A DNA stretch of 54,624 nucleotides, taken from the NCBI GenBank assembly GCA_002721465.1, contig PBKO01000011.1:6332-60955 (forward strand). Reading direction: 5' to 3'. The notes beneath the pieces are model-generated. The model saw only the letters and a list, made by a program, of their open reading frames with translations, was not told the origin of the DNA and made no database searches. Shown here one piece after another: positions 1 to 9,836 of this stretch. Both the position numbers and the translations under genes were made by a program. The DNA comes from Gammaproteobacteria bacterium (GTDB lineage Bacteria; Pseudomonadota; Gammaproteobacteria; Magnimaribacterales; D2472). The first letter of the stretch is position 1, and each line of letters begins with the position of its first letter.

Positions 1-226
1 CATATTGAAATTCGCTTAAAGCTATTTCTGATTTTTCACCTAATTTATTTGTTGAAATAATTTCAGAGGCAGTTGAGTAAACTAAACCTTTTTTTATGAA
101 GAGATCATTTATTTCACATTGGTAAGCATTGTTTCCAAGATTTATTACTTCTTCCATCATTAATATTGATGTATCTTTTTTCACATTTAGATTTGAGAAG
201 GTATCTGTAATAAATAAGGATTTCAT
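1..226 (-). CDS. gshB: Glutathione synthetase, N-terminal part (truncated by window edge)
   Basis: Reverse-strand translation from ATG at 226: MKSLFITDTFSNLNVKKDTSILMMEEVINLGNNAYQCEINDLFIKKG..., resembles the GshB N-terminus (KKDTS.xMM.E). Adjacent to rsmE, as is common in gammaproteobacteria. Not in the ORF track. Confidence 0.75.
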   Translation of the reverse strand, partial: MKSLFITDTFSNLNVKKDTSILMMEEVINLGNNAYQCEINDLFIKKGLVYSTASEIISTNKLGEKSEIALSEFQY

Positions 227-227
227 A

Positions 228-965
228 CTATTTCTTGATTTTACCAAAATAATTTTTTATCAAAGCTGCAACATAAATTGGAGCTGTTTCAGATCTTAAA
301 ACATTGTCACCTAAATATCTAAAATTAATTTTTTTATTGCTCAATTCATTGATCTCATCTTCAGAAAATCCAGATTCAGGCCCAGTTATTATTGAAATAT
401 GATCATTCTTTAGCTCATCCTGATTAAAATATTCTTCTGCAGCAGTATCAAATGCATAAATAATCTCTGAACTTTTGAAAGAAGAAATAGCATCCTTCAA
501 GCTATTTTCAAATGCTAGACTTGGCAAAAAATTATTTCCACATTGTTTACAAACATTTATAACAACTTCTTTTGATTTATCTAATAGCTTTGTAATATTT
601 TTCTTAGCAACACTTTGATCAATAAGTTGTGGTTTATAAATCACAAATTTGTTTACGCCTATTTCAGATAATTTTTGTAACATAAAATTAAAATTACTGC
701 CCTTAATTATAGGAATAACCGCTGTAAGAATTTGATGACAAGTAGCACTTTTTTTTAACTCTTCTATCCTCACAACATCACAGTTTGTTTTAGAGATTGA
801 TATTATTTTACATTTAGCAAAATATCCATGGCCATCAAAAATCTCAATAATAGTACCTTCTTTCAGTCGTAATGCTCTTACCAAATGTTGGCTTTGAGAC
901 TCATCAAGATTAAATTCGTCATTTGGACCTGATACTAACTTGCAATATACTCTATGAATTCTCAC
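228..965 (-). CDS. rsmE: 16S rRNA (uracil1498-N3)-methyltransferase
   Basis: SPOUT-type C-terminus 'ITGPESGFSEDEI...LGDNVLRSETAPIYVAALI'; GTG start. Confidence 0.9.
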   Translation of the reverse strand: MRIHRVYCKLVSGPNDEFNLDESQSQHLVRALRLKEGTIIEIFDGHGYFAKCKIISISKTNCDVVRIEELKKSATCHQILTAVIPIIKGSNFNFMLQKLSEIGVNKFVIYKPQLIDQSVAKKNITKLLDKSKEVVINVCKQCGNNFLPSLAFENSLKDAISSFKSSEIIYAFDTAAEEYFNQDELKNDHISIITGPESGFSEDEINELSNKKINFRYLGDNVLRSETAPIYVAALIKNYFGKIKK

Positions 966-995
966 CTCAATATTATAGCTATAGCTTGGAAATAT

Positions 996-1559
996 ATGTC
1001 AGAGATTAATCTATTATTTATAAGACATGGTCAAGCCTCTGCATCATGGGAAAATCATCTTGATCCAGGCCTGAGTGAAATTGGTAAAGATCAAGCAAAC
1101 AATTTAACATCTGATAAAAAACTTCCAAATTTATCGAATTATGATTTTCTTTCAAGTCCAAAATTAAGGGCAATTGAAACCTCAAAGCCTTTAGCAGAAA
1201 AATATAAAAAAGAAGTAGTGATTGATGAATCATTTATTGAAATTCCTTCGTCAAACATTGAACTAAATAAGAAACAAGAATGGCTAAAGAATATTGTTGA
1301 GATGAAAAAGAAAGATCTTCCAATGTTTATTCAACAATGGCAAAAAAATATTTTTTTAAACATTAGCAATATCAAGAAAGATACAATAATTTTTACTCAT
1401 TTTATGGTGATCAATTCTGTTGTTAGTAATTTTGTTAAAGCTGATTCAATAATGCATTTTTTTCCTGACTATACTTCAATCACAAAAGTAGTATTGGAAA
1501 ATGGTTATATAAAAGATTGTGTAATAGGTGGTAATCAAAAAACTGATATAAATTTTTAA
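996..1559 (+). CDS. Histidine phosphatase family protein
   Basis: 'LLFIRHGQAS' RHG motif. Start re-placed to ATG at 996 (MSEINLLFIRHGQAS), because the track start at 954 overlaps the rsmE start. Confidence 0.8.
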   Translation: MSEINLLFIRHGQASASWENHLDPGLSEIGKDQANNLTSDKKLPNLSNYDFLSSPKLRAIETSKPLAEKYKKEVVIDESFIEIPSSNIELNKKQEWLKNIVEMKKKDLPMFIQQWQKNIFLNISNIKKDTIIFTHFMVINSVVSNFVKADSIMHFFPDYTSITKVVLENGYIKDCVIGGNQKTDINF

Positions 1560-1623
1560 AAACCTATTGAGCAATTTTTAAACAACTGTAAACTTATTAG
1601 TCTTTGTTATTTAAATTTCTATT

Positions 1624-1890
1624 TTGGAAAAAAAAGTTAATTCATTTGATAGCTACTCAAAAAAACCTCTGAGAGATGAGGTCAGAAAAGCTATGAAAAG
1701 ATATTTTAATCAGCTTGATAAAAAGAATACTCCAATAGATGTACATCAACTTGTTTTTAATGAAGTGGAGCCTCCTTTGTTAAGTGCTGTTATGAAATTT
1801 TCAAATAATAATCAATCTAAAGCTGCAAAAATATTAGGAATTAACAGAACAACTCTCAGAACAAAATTAAAAAAATATAATATTGAATAA
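1624..1890 (+). CDS. fis: Fis family DNA-binding protein
   Basis: C-terminal HTH 'NNQSKAAKILGINRTTLRTKLKKYNIE'; directly upstream of purH; TTG start. Confidence 0.85.
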   Translation: MEKKVNSFDSYSKKPLRDEVRKAMKRYFNQLDKKNTPIDVHQLVFNEVEPPLLSAVMKFSNNNQSKAAKILGINRTTLRTKLKKYNIE

Positions 1891-3428
1891 TGAGTTATAT
1901 CGATCCAAAAACAGCTTTAATGAGTCTTTCAGATAAAACGAATTTAAAAAAAATTGTTGAATTTCTTGTAAAAAAAAATGTCAAGATATTATCAACCGGT
2001 GGAACATTTAAAGCTATAAAAAAAATTACTGACAACGTCATTGAGGTATCAGATTTTACTGGATTTGAGGAAATGATGGATGGAAGAGTAAAAACTCTTC
2101 ATCCAAAAATACATGCTGGAATTCTTGCAAGAAGAGATTCGGATATGGAATTATTGGAAGAGAAAGGGTATGAAGGTATAGACCTAGTAATAGTTAATTT
2201 GTATCCATTTCAAGAAACAATTGCCAGTAATTGTTCTTTTGAAGAGGCAATTGAAAAAATTGATATTGGTGGCCCAACGATGATTAGAGCTGCAGCAAAA
2301 AACTTCAAAGATGTGGTTGTGGTTTCAGATCCTAATGATTATGAAGAAATTATTAATGAGTGGAATGAAAATAATGGTATTTCATACGATTTACGTAAAA
2401 ATCTATCACAAAAAGTTTTTTCTTTAATGGCGCAATATAACAAGTCAATTGCTGATTATTTAAATGAAGATAAAGAAGATTTGCATGATTATGCTTTTCA
2501 GAAAAGTATTACTTTAAGATATGGAGAAAATCCTCACCAATCTGCCTCACTATTTACTTTTGATAATCTTAAAAATAAAAATATTGCTAACGCAGATATT
2601 ATTCAAGGCAAAGAACTTTCATACAATAATATAGTTGATGCAGATGCCGCATGGGAATGTGTGAGAGAGTTTAAAAATCCTTCATGTGTGATTGTAAAAC
2701 ACGCTAATCCATGTGGTGTTGCTGAGAGTGAATCTATTTTTGATTCATATGATCGTGCTTTCAAAACTGATCCAACCTCTGCTTTTGGAGGAATAATTGC
2801 ATTTAATAAGCCTGTTGATCTTAAAACAGCAAAAGAAATTAATTCAAGACAGTTTGTTGAAGTTATTATCGCTCCAGACTATGAAAATGATGCTATTAGT
2901 GAGTTTTCTAATAAAAAAAATGTAAGAGTCTTAAAAGTAGATTTAAAACAAGACAATTTATACCCAGGAACTATAAAAAAAGTTTCAGGAGGCATTCTTG
3001 TTCAGGATGATGATCTTAAAAGTGTGGCTGCTGATGATCTAAAGTGTGTTTCTATGAGACAGCCAAGTGAAACAGAAATTAATGATCTAATGTTTGCATG
3101 GAAAGTAGCGAAGTTTGTCAAAAGCAATGCCATAGTTTATGTAAAAAATAAGCAGACTATTGGTATAGGAGCTGGTCAAATGAGTAGAGTTATCAGTGCT
3201 GAAATAGCAAATTTAAAGGCCAAGGAAGAAGGATTAGAGGTTAAGGGTGCTGCAATGGCCTCAGATGCTTTCTTCCCATTTAGGGATGGTATAGATAAAG
3301 CTGCTTCATCTGGAATATCCTCAATAATTCAACCTGGTGGCTCAATTAAAGATGAGGAAGTGATAGCGGCAGCAGATGAAAATGATATCGCAATGTTATT
3401 TACTGGCACGAGACATTTTAGACATTAA
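1890..3428 (+). CDS. purH: Bifunctional AICAR formyltransferase/IMP cyclohydrolase
   Basis: 'LSTGGTFKAI', 'RVKTLHPKIHAGILARR', 'KHANPCGVA', 'ASDAFFPFRDGID'. Confidence 0.97.
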   Translation: MSYIDPKTALMSLSDKTNLKKIVEFLVKKNVKILSTGGTFKAIKKITDNVIEVSDFTGFEEMMDGRVKTLHPKIHAGILARRDSDMELLEEKGYEGIDLVIVNLYPFQETIASNCSFEEAIEKIDIGGPTMIRAAAKNFKDVVVVSDPNDYEEIINEWNENNGISYDLRKNLSQKVFSLMAQYNKSIADYLNEDKEDLHDYAFQKSITLRYGENPHQSASLFTFDNLKNKNIANADIIQGKELSYNNIVDADAAWECVREFKNPSCVIVKHANPCGVAESESIFDSYDRAFKTDPTSAFGGIIAFNKPVDLKTAKEINSRQFVEVIIAPDYENDAISEFSNKKNVRVLKVDLKQDNLYPGTIKKVSGGILVQDDDLKSVAADDLKCVSMRQPSETEINDLMFAWKVAKFVKSNAIVYVKNKQTIGIGAGQMSRVISAEIANLKAKEEGLEVKGAAMASDAFFPFRDGIDKAASSGISSIIQPGGSIKDEEVIAAADENDIAMLFTGTRHFRH

Positions 3429-4696
3429 TGAAAATACTTATTATTGGATCAGGTGGCAGAGAACATGCACTTGCATGGAAATGTGCCCATGATATTTCAG
3501 TCGAGCATATTTTTGTTTGTCCAGGAAATGCTGGCACGCATCTTGAGGATAAAATCAGTAATATCGAGATTAATGCTAGTGATTTTGGCGCCATTGAAAA
3601 TTTTTGTGTAAGTGAAGAGATTGGCCTCGTCATCATTGGTCCAGAACAACCACTTGTTGATGGATTAACCAATTATCTTCAAAGTAAAGGTATTGATACT
3701 TTTGGTCCATCAAAAGAAGCTGCTCAACTTGAAGGCTCAAAGACTTTTTCTAAAGATTTTTTTATGAAATATCATATACCGACAGCAGAATATAAATCAT
3801 TTGATGATTTTGATGATGCTTTAAATTATCTTGATGAAATTGATTACCCTACCGTAGTAAAGGCTGATGGATTGGCAGCTGGTAAAGGAGTAATTATCTG
3901 TGAGAATAAAAATGAGGCGATAAAAGCTCTCCAAAGTATTTTCAAAGATAATGCTTTTGGTTCTGCAGGTAATAAAGTTGTGATTGAAGAATTTTTAGAA
4001 GGTGAAGAAGCGTCGTTTATTGCTGTCGTAAGTAAAGACAAAATAATTCCACTGGTAACAAGTCAGGATCATAAAGCTGTTGGAGATGGTGATGTGGGTT
4101 TAAATACTGGCGGCATGGGTGCATATTCTCCTGCTCCTGTAGTTACTGATGAGATAAATAGAAAAATTCTTGATGAAGTCATGTATCCAACTATGCATGG
4201 ATTAATTAAAGAAAATTCGCCTTATCTTGGATTTCTTTATGCTGGCTTAATGATAAAAGATAACGAAATTAAAGTACTTGAATTTAATTGCAGGTTTGGT
4301 GATCCTGAGACTCAACCAATTTTATTAAGACTTAAATCGAGTTTGGTAGAACTTTGTAAAGCAGCAATTAACGATAATCTTGATTCATATAATATAGAGT
4401 GGACTGAAGAACATTCATGTGGAGTAGTTGTTGCATCAAAAGGATATCCTGAAAATTATGAATCTGGAAAAGAGGTTAGTATTGATCAAAATAAAAGTGA
4501 AAACTCAAAACTATTTCATGCTGGTACAAAATTTGAAAATAACAAAATTTTTACAAATGGTGGAAGAGTCTTTTGTGCGACTGCTCTTGGAAAAGATTTG
4601 AAAGAAGCTCAACAAAACGCATATAATCTTCTAGACAAAGTTCACTTTGAAGACGCTTTTTACAGAACTGACATTGGATATAAAGGAATTAAATGA
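3428..4696 (+). CDS. purD: Phosphoribosylamine-glycine ligase
   Basis: 'IIGSGGREHALAWK', 'VVKADGLAAGKGV', 'EFNCRFGDPETQ'. Confidence 0.97.
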   Translation: MKILIIGSGGREHALAWKCAHDISVEHIFVCPGNAGTHLEDKISNIEINASDFGAIENFCVSEEIGLVIIGPEQPLVDGLTNYLQSKGIDTFGPSKEAAQLEGSKTFSKDFFMKYHIPTAEYKSFDDFDDALNYLDEIDYPTVVKADGLAAGKGVIICENKNEAIKALQSIFKDNAFGSAGNKVVIEEFLEGEEASFIAVVSKDKIIPLVTSQDHKAVGDGDVGLNTGGMGAYSPAPVVTDEINRKILDEVMYPTMHGLIKENSPYLGFLYAGLMIKDNEIKVLEFNCRFGDPETQPILLRLKSSLVELCKAAINDNLDSYNIEWTEEHSCGVVVASKGYPENYESGKEVSIDQNKSENSKLFHAGTKFENNKIFTNGGRVFCATALGKDLKEAQQNAYNLLDKVHFEDAFYRTDIGYKGIK

Positions 4697-5328
4697 GTTT
4701 TTTAAATAACATAGTTAACGAGTTAGATATTGCATTGAAAACTTTATCTGATAAAAAAACAGGTACTGATAGAGTTTACCCTCCTATACCTGAAGGAAAA
4801 AATTCTGAGGATATGTCTCAAAAGGAAAAAAATCTTTCCATTAAATTTATGCGTATAAATCATGCTGGAGAGGTGGCAGCCCAAGCTTTATATAGAGGGC
4901 AGGCTTTTGTTTGCAAAGATCCAGAAGTAAAAAAACACTTAATTCATGCAGGTGACGAAGAGACTGATCATTTGGTTTGGTGTAAAAAGAGATTGGATGA
5001 GCTTGGTGGTAATAGTTCTGCTTTAAATCCATTATGGTATGCCGGTTCATTTGCAATTGGTGCAATATTTGGCTCAATGGGAGAAAAAACTAGTCTTGGT
5101 TTCGTTGAAGAAACAGAGAAACAAGTTGTAATACATCTTCAAAAACATCTTGATAAAGTTTCACACAAAGATAAGGAAACTATTGCGATCTTAAAGACAA
5201 TGCAAGCGGATGAAGATTTACATGCTGGTCAAGCTAATGAATCAGGTGCAGAGGAGTTAGAATCACCAACAAAAAAAGTGATGGAAGTTACTGCGAAGGT
5301 AATGACATCAACTAGTGCATATATTTAA
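4693..5328 (+). CDS. coq7: Ubiquinone biosynthesis hydroxylase Coq7 (demethoxyubiquinone monooxygenase)
   Basis: Di-iron motifs 'RINHAGEVAAQALYRGQ', 'DEETDHLVWC', 'DEDLHAGQA'; 4-bp overlap with purD. Confidence 0.93.
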   Translation: MSFLNNIVNELDIALKTLSDKKTGTDRVYPPIPEGKNSEDMSQKEKNLSIKFMRINHAGEVAAQALYRGQAFVCKDPEVKKHLIHAGDEETDHLVWCKKRLDELGGNSSALNPLWYAGSFAIGAIFGSMGEKTSLGFVEETEKQVVIHLQKHLDKVSHKDKETIAILKTMQADEDLHAGQANESGAEELESPTKKVMEVTAKVMTSTSAYI

Positions 5329-5337
5329 TTTAAATAA

Positions 5338-6660
5338 ATGCAAGAAAACTCCTTAAAAACAAAAGAGATAAATATGCGCAAAGTCGCACTCACTGCTTTG
5401 GCTGGCACCAGTATTGAGTGGTATGATTTTTTTCTTTATGGAGCAGCTGCTGCTTTAGTCTTTCCTACAGCTTTTTTCGGCGAAGTGCCAGAATCAACTG
5501 CATTAATATTATCTTTATTAACCTTCGCGGCTGGTTTTATAGCGAGACCAATTGGGGGAATAATTTTTGGTCATTTTGGCGACAAAGTTGGAAGAAAAAA
5601 GACATTGGTTGCAGCTTTAATGTTAATGGGTATTGCATCTACACTTATAGGCTTATTACCAACCTACGCAATGATTGGTGTTACGGCACCGATACTGTTA
5701 ACGACCCTAAGATTTGCACAAGGTCTTGCAATTGGTGGTCAGTGGGGAGGAGCAATGTTATTAGTTACAGAAAGTGCTCCATCAAATCAAAGAGGATACT
5801 ACGGAGCTTATGCACAAGCAGGAGCCCCTATGGGAGTAATCCTAGCGAATCTAGCATTCATTGCTACAAGTGCATCACTTTCGGATGAAGCATTTATGAG
5901 TTGGGGATGGAGAATACCGTTCATTGCAAGTGCAGTTTTAATTGGTATCAGCATGTATGTTCAAATTACTATGGAAGATACAAAAGCATTTAAGGAGTTA
6001 CAAGATCTAAAAAATAATCAAGAGACATCCTCAAGTCCAATCAAAAAATCTCCAGTACTTGAGGCGATAATAAATTATCCAAAAAGAATTGCTCTTGCTG
6101 CAGGAGCTTTTTTATCTATTCAAGTTACATTTTATATTCTAGTTGCATTTCTATTAGCATATGGAGTAAAAAGTGCAGAAATGTCGAGGGATGATATGTT
6201 AATTGCTGTGCTTATTGGATCTGCAATTATGGTTCCAGTTCAATTTGTTTTTTCAGCTTATTCGGATAGACATGGAAGAAAGGGCATATTTATGACTGGA
6301 GCTTTATTAACTGCAATATGGGCCTTTGCAATTTTTCCATTGGTTGATACTGGTAATTTTTGGTTGATAACTTTGGCTGTTACTTTTGGGTTAGGGTTTT
6401 TGGGTATGATGTATGGACCGCAAGCAGCCTTCTTTACAGAATTATTTTCAACAGAAGTAAGGTATTCTGGTGCGACTTTGGGCTACCAATTAGGTGCAAT
6501 TATTGGAGGAGCTTTTGCTCCAACTATTGCAGCAAAGCTATGGACTGACTTCGATATTTTTTGGGTATCAGTTTACATTGCAATTGCATCAATATTAACC
6601 TTGATCTCTGTAATGTCGCTCACTGAGACTTATAAAACAAACCTTAGCGAAAAAATATAA
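5338..6660 (+). CDS. MFS transporter, metabolite:H+ symporter (MHS) type
   Basis: 'GTSIEWYDFFLYG', 'GGIIFGHFGDKVGRKKTLV', 'RFAQGLAIGGQWGGAMLL', 'YSDRHGRKGIFM'. Start could be the ATG at 5374. Confidence 0.85.
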   Translation: MQENSLKTKEINMRKVALTALAGTSIEWYDFFLYGAAAALVFPTAFFGEVPESTALILSLLTFAAGFIARPIGGIIFGHFGDKVGRKKTLVAALMLMGIASTLIGLLPTYAMIGVTAPILLTTLRFAQGLAIGGQWGGAMLLVTESAPSNQRGYYGAYAQAGAPMGVILANLAFIATSASLSDEAFMSWGWRIPFIASAVLIGISMYVQITMEDTKAFKELQDLKNNQETSSSPIKKSPVLEAIINYPKRIALAAGAFLSIQVTFYILVAFLLAYGVKSAEMSRDDMLIAVLIGSAIMVPVQFVFSAYSDRHGRKGIFMTGALLTAIWAFAIFPLVDTGNFWLITLAVTFGLGFLGMMYGPQAAFFTELFSTEVRYSGATLGYQLGAIIGGAFAPTIAAKLWTDFDIFWVSVYIAIASILTLISVMSLTETYKTNLSEKI

Positions 6661-6693
6661 TTTAGGACAACGTCCTTCAAAATCTGAGTATTA

Positions 6694-8112
6694 ATGACAG
6701 ATATTATTATTTTAAATAGAAATTTAAGATTGCTTGATAATTCAGCTCTTTACTATGGCTCATTAAAATCAAACTTTATTGTGATCTATTTGTATGATGT
6801 TGATTACTGGAAAGCTAATGGCAAATCTTCAAGACAACTTAAGTTTTCAAATGATTGTCTTGAAGAATTAGATGAAGATCTGAAGAAGTTGAACTCAAAT
6901 GTTAATGTATTTAATGGTTCTTTCTATGATTTAGGTAAATGGATAGAAACGAACTATAACAACTTTTCTATACATATAAACCATTGTACTGATGTAAATT
7001 ATTTTCGAGAGGGATTCAATAATTTTAAAGAAAATTTTAAAAATAAAATAACGGTTTATGACGACTATGGTCTTCAGCTAAATAATTTTGATAGAGATAC
7101 TTGGTCAAAGAATTGGAACCATATTATGAATTCAGATTTATTAGGCGTACCAAAACCCTCAAATAATAAAGATAGTTTGAATCTTATAGGATTTAGCGAT
7201 TTTAAGAATGAGATATCTTGTGAATTTTCAGGATTGAGTAATATTCAAAAAGGTGGAACTTCAAAAGCAAAAGAACTTCTAGAAACCTTTCTAGATCAAA
7301 GATGTAAAGGCTATAGAATTAAAATGTCCAGTCCAAGTCAGTCTGAAGAAAGTTGCTCAAGATTATCTCCTCATTTTACATATGGCTCTATTTCAATTAG
7401 GCAGGTCTATAAACAATTAAATAAAATGCTGCCTGAATTAAATAATAAAAAAGATTTATACTCTTTTAAAAAAAGACTTTATTGGCATTGTCATTTTGTT
7501 CAAAAACTTCATACAGAACCTGAGTTAGAATTTTATTCTATGCACAGAATGTGTGATGATCTCAGACCTGATTATGATGATGAAATTATCGAAAAATGGA
7601 TTGAAGGAGAAACTGGATTTCCCTTTTTAGATGCATGTATGAAATTCTTAAGTGAAAATGGGTGGATCAATTTTAGAATGCGAGCCATGATAATGTCATT
7701 TGCATCATATAATCTTTGGCAACCATGGCAAAAAACATCACCGCGCCTGGCTGAACTTTTTACTGATTATGAACCTGGTATACATATTAGTCAGGTTCAA
7801 ATGCAAAGTGGCGTTACTGGGATTAATCTTCCGAGAATATATTCTATATCTAAACAAAGTATGGATCAGGATCCAGATGCGGAATGGACAAAAAATCTTC
7901 TGCCTCAGTTAAATAATTTTGATCCAAAGTTAATTCATAACGCAGAATTAAATAATTCATATATTCCTCAAATAGTTGATCTCAAAACCTCTGCAAAGTT
8001 TGCACGTGATCAAGTATGGGGCATAAGAAAAAGTATAGAGTTTAAGAATGAAGCAAGAAAAGTGTATCTTAAACATGGTAGCAGACGAAGAAGATACACT
8101 AAGACTAGTTAG
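6694..8112 (+). CDS. Divergent cryptochrome/DNA photolyase family FAD-binding protein
   Basis: N-terminal 'NRNLRLLDNSAL' (cf. FRRDLRLxDN); C-terminal 'WIEGETGFPFLDACMKFLSENGWINFRMRAMIMSFASYNL' and 'QMQSGVTGINLPRIYSISKQSMDQDPDAEW'. Confidence 0.8.
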   Translation: MTDIIILNRNLRLLDNSALYYGSLKSNFIVIYLYDVDYWKANGKSSRQLKFSNDCLEELDEDLKKLNSNVNVFNGSFYDLGKWIETNYNNFSIHINHCTDVNYFREGFNNFKENFKNKITVYDDYGLQLNNFDRDTWSKNWNHIMNSDLLGVPKPSNNKDSLNLIGFSDFKNEISCEFSGLSNIQKGGTSKAKELLETFLDQRCKGYRIKMSSPSQSEESCSRLSPHFTYGSISIRQVYKQLNKMLPELNNKKDLYSFKKRLYWHCHFVQKLHTEPELEFYSMHRMCDDLRPDYDDEIIEKWIEGETGFPFLDACMKFLSENGWINFRMRAMIMSFASYNLWQPWQKTSPRLAELFTDYEPGIHISQVQMQSGVTGINLPRIYSISKQSMDQDPDAEWTKNLLPQLNNFDPKLIHNAELNNSYIPQIVDLKTSAKFARDQVWGIRKSIEFKNEARKVYLKHGSRRRRYTKTS

Positions 8113-8662
8113 CTTTCCATTTTATGTTGCATCCCATTGATGGAAGTTGATCATCTGAAATAGGTTCGTTCATAAGGAGACTATTTATAGCTGACCTTAA
8201 ATCTTTTGCAGACGGTCTACTATTGGACCCAGGAGATGTCTCATCCATTCTTCCTCGGTAGACAAGTTTTTGTTTTTGATTAAATAAATAGAATTCTGGT
8301 GTGCATTCTGCTTTATATTTTTTAGCTATGTCTTGTGTTTCATCAAATAAATAAGGAAATGACAAACCAAGAGAGCTCCACAATTCTTTCATTTTGCTTG
8401 GTCTATCTTCCGGGAAATTAATAATGTCATTTGAGCTAATTGCAATCATATTAATATTTTCAAGATAATCTTTTGCAAGCTTAACGAGCTCTTCATGATA
8501 ATGAATGACATATGGACAATGGTTACAGATAAACATTATTAAAGATGGTTTTTCGTTATCAAGTGAATCAGAAGAAAAGCTTTTGTTGGTTAATGAATTT
8601 AATAATTCAAACTTAATTAGATCCGTTTGAAGATCTAGCATACTTGAATAAGTTAAGGCCAT
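8105..8662 (-). CDS. Thioredoxin-fold / AhpC-TSA-like family protein
   Basis: 'LIMFICNHCPYVIHYHEELVKLAKDY' (CNHC redox motif) and 'ECTPEFYLFNQKQKLVYRGRMDE'. Confidence 0.8.
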   Translation of the reverse strand: MALTYSSMLDLQTDLIKFELLNSLTNKSFSSDSLDNEKPSLIMFICNHCPYVIHYHEELVKLAKDYLENINMIAISSNDIINFPEDRPSKMKELWSSLGLSFPYLFDETQDIAKKYKAECTPEFYLFNQKQKLVYRGRMDETSPGSNSRPSAKDLRSAINSLLMNEPISDDQLPSMGCNIKWKAN

Positions 8663-8669
8663 AGAAATA

Positions 8670-9836
8670 TTATAGACTCATTTGCTGCCACTTAACTGGT
8701 ACACCCTCTAGTTTGTATCTATTTGATTCTTCTCGTAATTTTTCATATTCAGTTTTTGAAGAATAGACTGTTACTATTAATGCATTTTCTTTATTTGCTG
8801 TTATTCGAAGCACCCTTCCCATTCGTTGTATTCTCTGTCTTTTTGATGATGAGGCGCTTAAAATCATTGCTCCATCTGCTTCAGGCATATCAAAACCCTC
8901 ATCAAGGGCTGTGCAACTAACCAAAACATTTAATTTACCTGATTTAAAATTCTCAAGATTCTCTTGTCTTTCATCATCTTTAAGATCGGTATTATAAATA
9001 CCTGACTTAAACCCTTTTTTATTAATAATTTTATTGAATTCTTTAGCCTGTTTCTTGTTTTCGGTAAAAACAATCCAACTGTCTCTTTTATATTTCTGTA
9101 TGAGTTCTAAACCATAAGGAATTCTATTCTTAGAATTTTTTACTAATCTTGCCCTATTAAAAATAAGCATTTTCAAAGGATAGTCATTCATATCATTACC
9201 ACCAATAGTTGCTGCCCTTCTTTGGATACTCTTTGTAAATTTCTTGTATTTGTCTTCTTCTTCAGGAAGTAAAGCTGCATAGCCATAAAGAAGTTTAAAG
9301 TTAACAATTACTTCATCTTCTCTTGCATCAATATAGTCATAATCAAAAATTATGTCGCCGAGGATCTTTGTAATTATAGTGTAGAAATTATCATCATAAT
9401 CCCTTTCTGGTGTTGCAGATAATCCAAGTGTTGCGTGCCAATTATTTGTGAGCATATCTCCTCTTTTTTCAGTACCTATCTTATGACACTCATCAACAAT
9501 AAGTAACGTATTTTGACAATCAACATCATCAATAACATTTTTTAAAGAATCTATTGTAGATATACATATTTTTGTAAGTTTGTTCGTTTGTTCTCCTCCA
9601 CCATTTAGGGAGATATCTTTACTATATTCTTGAGATAGGCTCTCATACCATTGATCAAGAAGTGCAATTGAAGGGACGACAATTAAAATTAATTTTTCAG
9701 GATTTACTTCTAAATATTTTTTTATACAGTGAATGGCAAAAAATGTTTTACCACCGCCTGTTACAACTTTAATAATTCCTCTTTTTTTGACCCACCAAAG
9801 GGGGAAAGCTTTCTCCTGCCATTCCCTAAGTTTCAA
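8670..9836 (-). CDS. SF2 DEAD/DEAH-type helicase, XPB/RAD25-like minimal core
   Basis: Walker A 'VVTGGGKTFFA', Walker B 'LLIVDECHKIG', 'LGLSATPERD', 'LDEGFDMPEADGAMILSASSSKRQRIQRMGRVLR' (motifs V-VI). Confidence 0.88.
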   Translation of the reverse strand: MKLREWQEKAFPLWWVKKRGIIKVVTGGGKTFFAIHCIKKYLEVNPEKLILIVVPSIALLDQWYESLSQEYSKDISLNGGGEQTNKLTKICISTIDSLKNVIDDVDCQNTLLIVDECHKIGTEKRGDMLTNNWHATLGLSATPERDYDDNFYTIITKILGDIIFDYDYIDAREDEVIVNFKLLYGYAALLPEEEDKYKKFTKSIQRRAATIGGNDMNDYPLKMLIFNRARLVKNSKNRIPYGLELIQKYKRDSWIVFTENKKQAKEFNKIINKKGFKSGIYNTDLKDDERQENLENFKSGKLNVLVSCTALDEGFDMPEADGAMILSASSSKRQRIQRMGRVLRITANKENALIVTVYSSKTEYEKLREESNRYKLEGVPVKWQQMSL

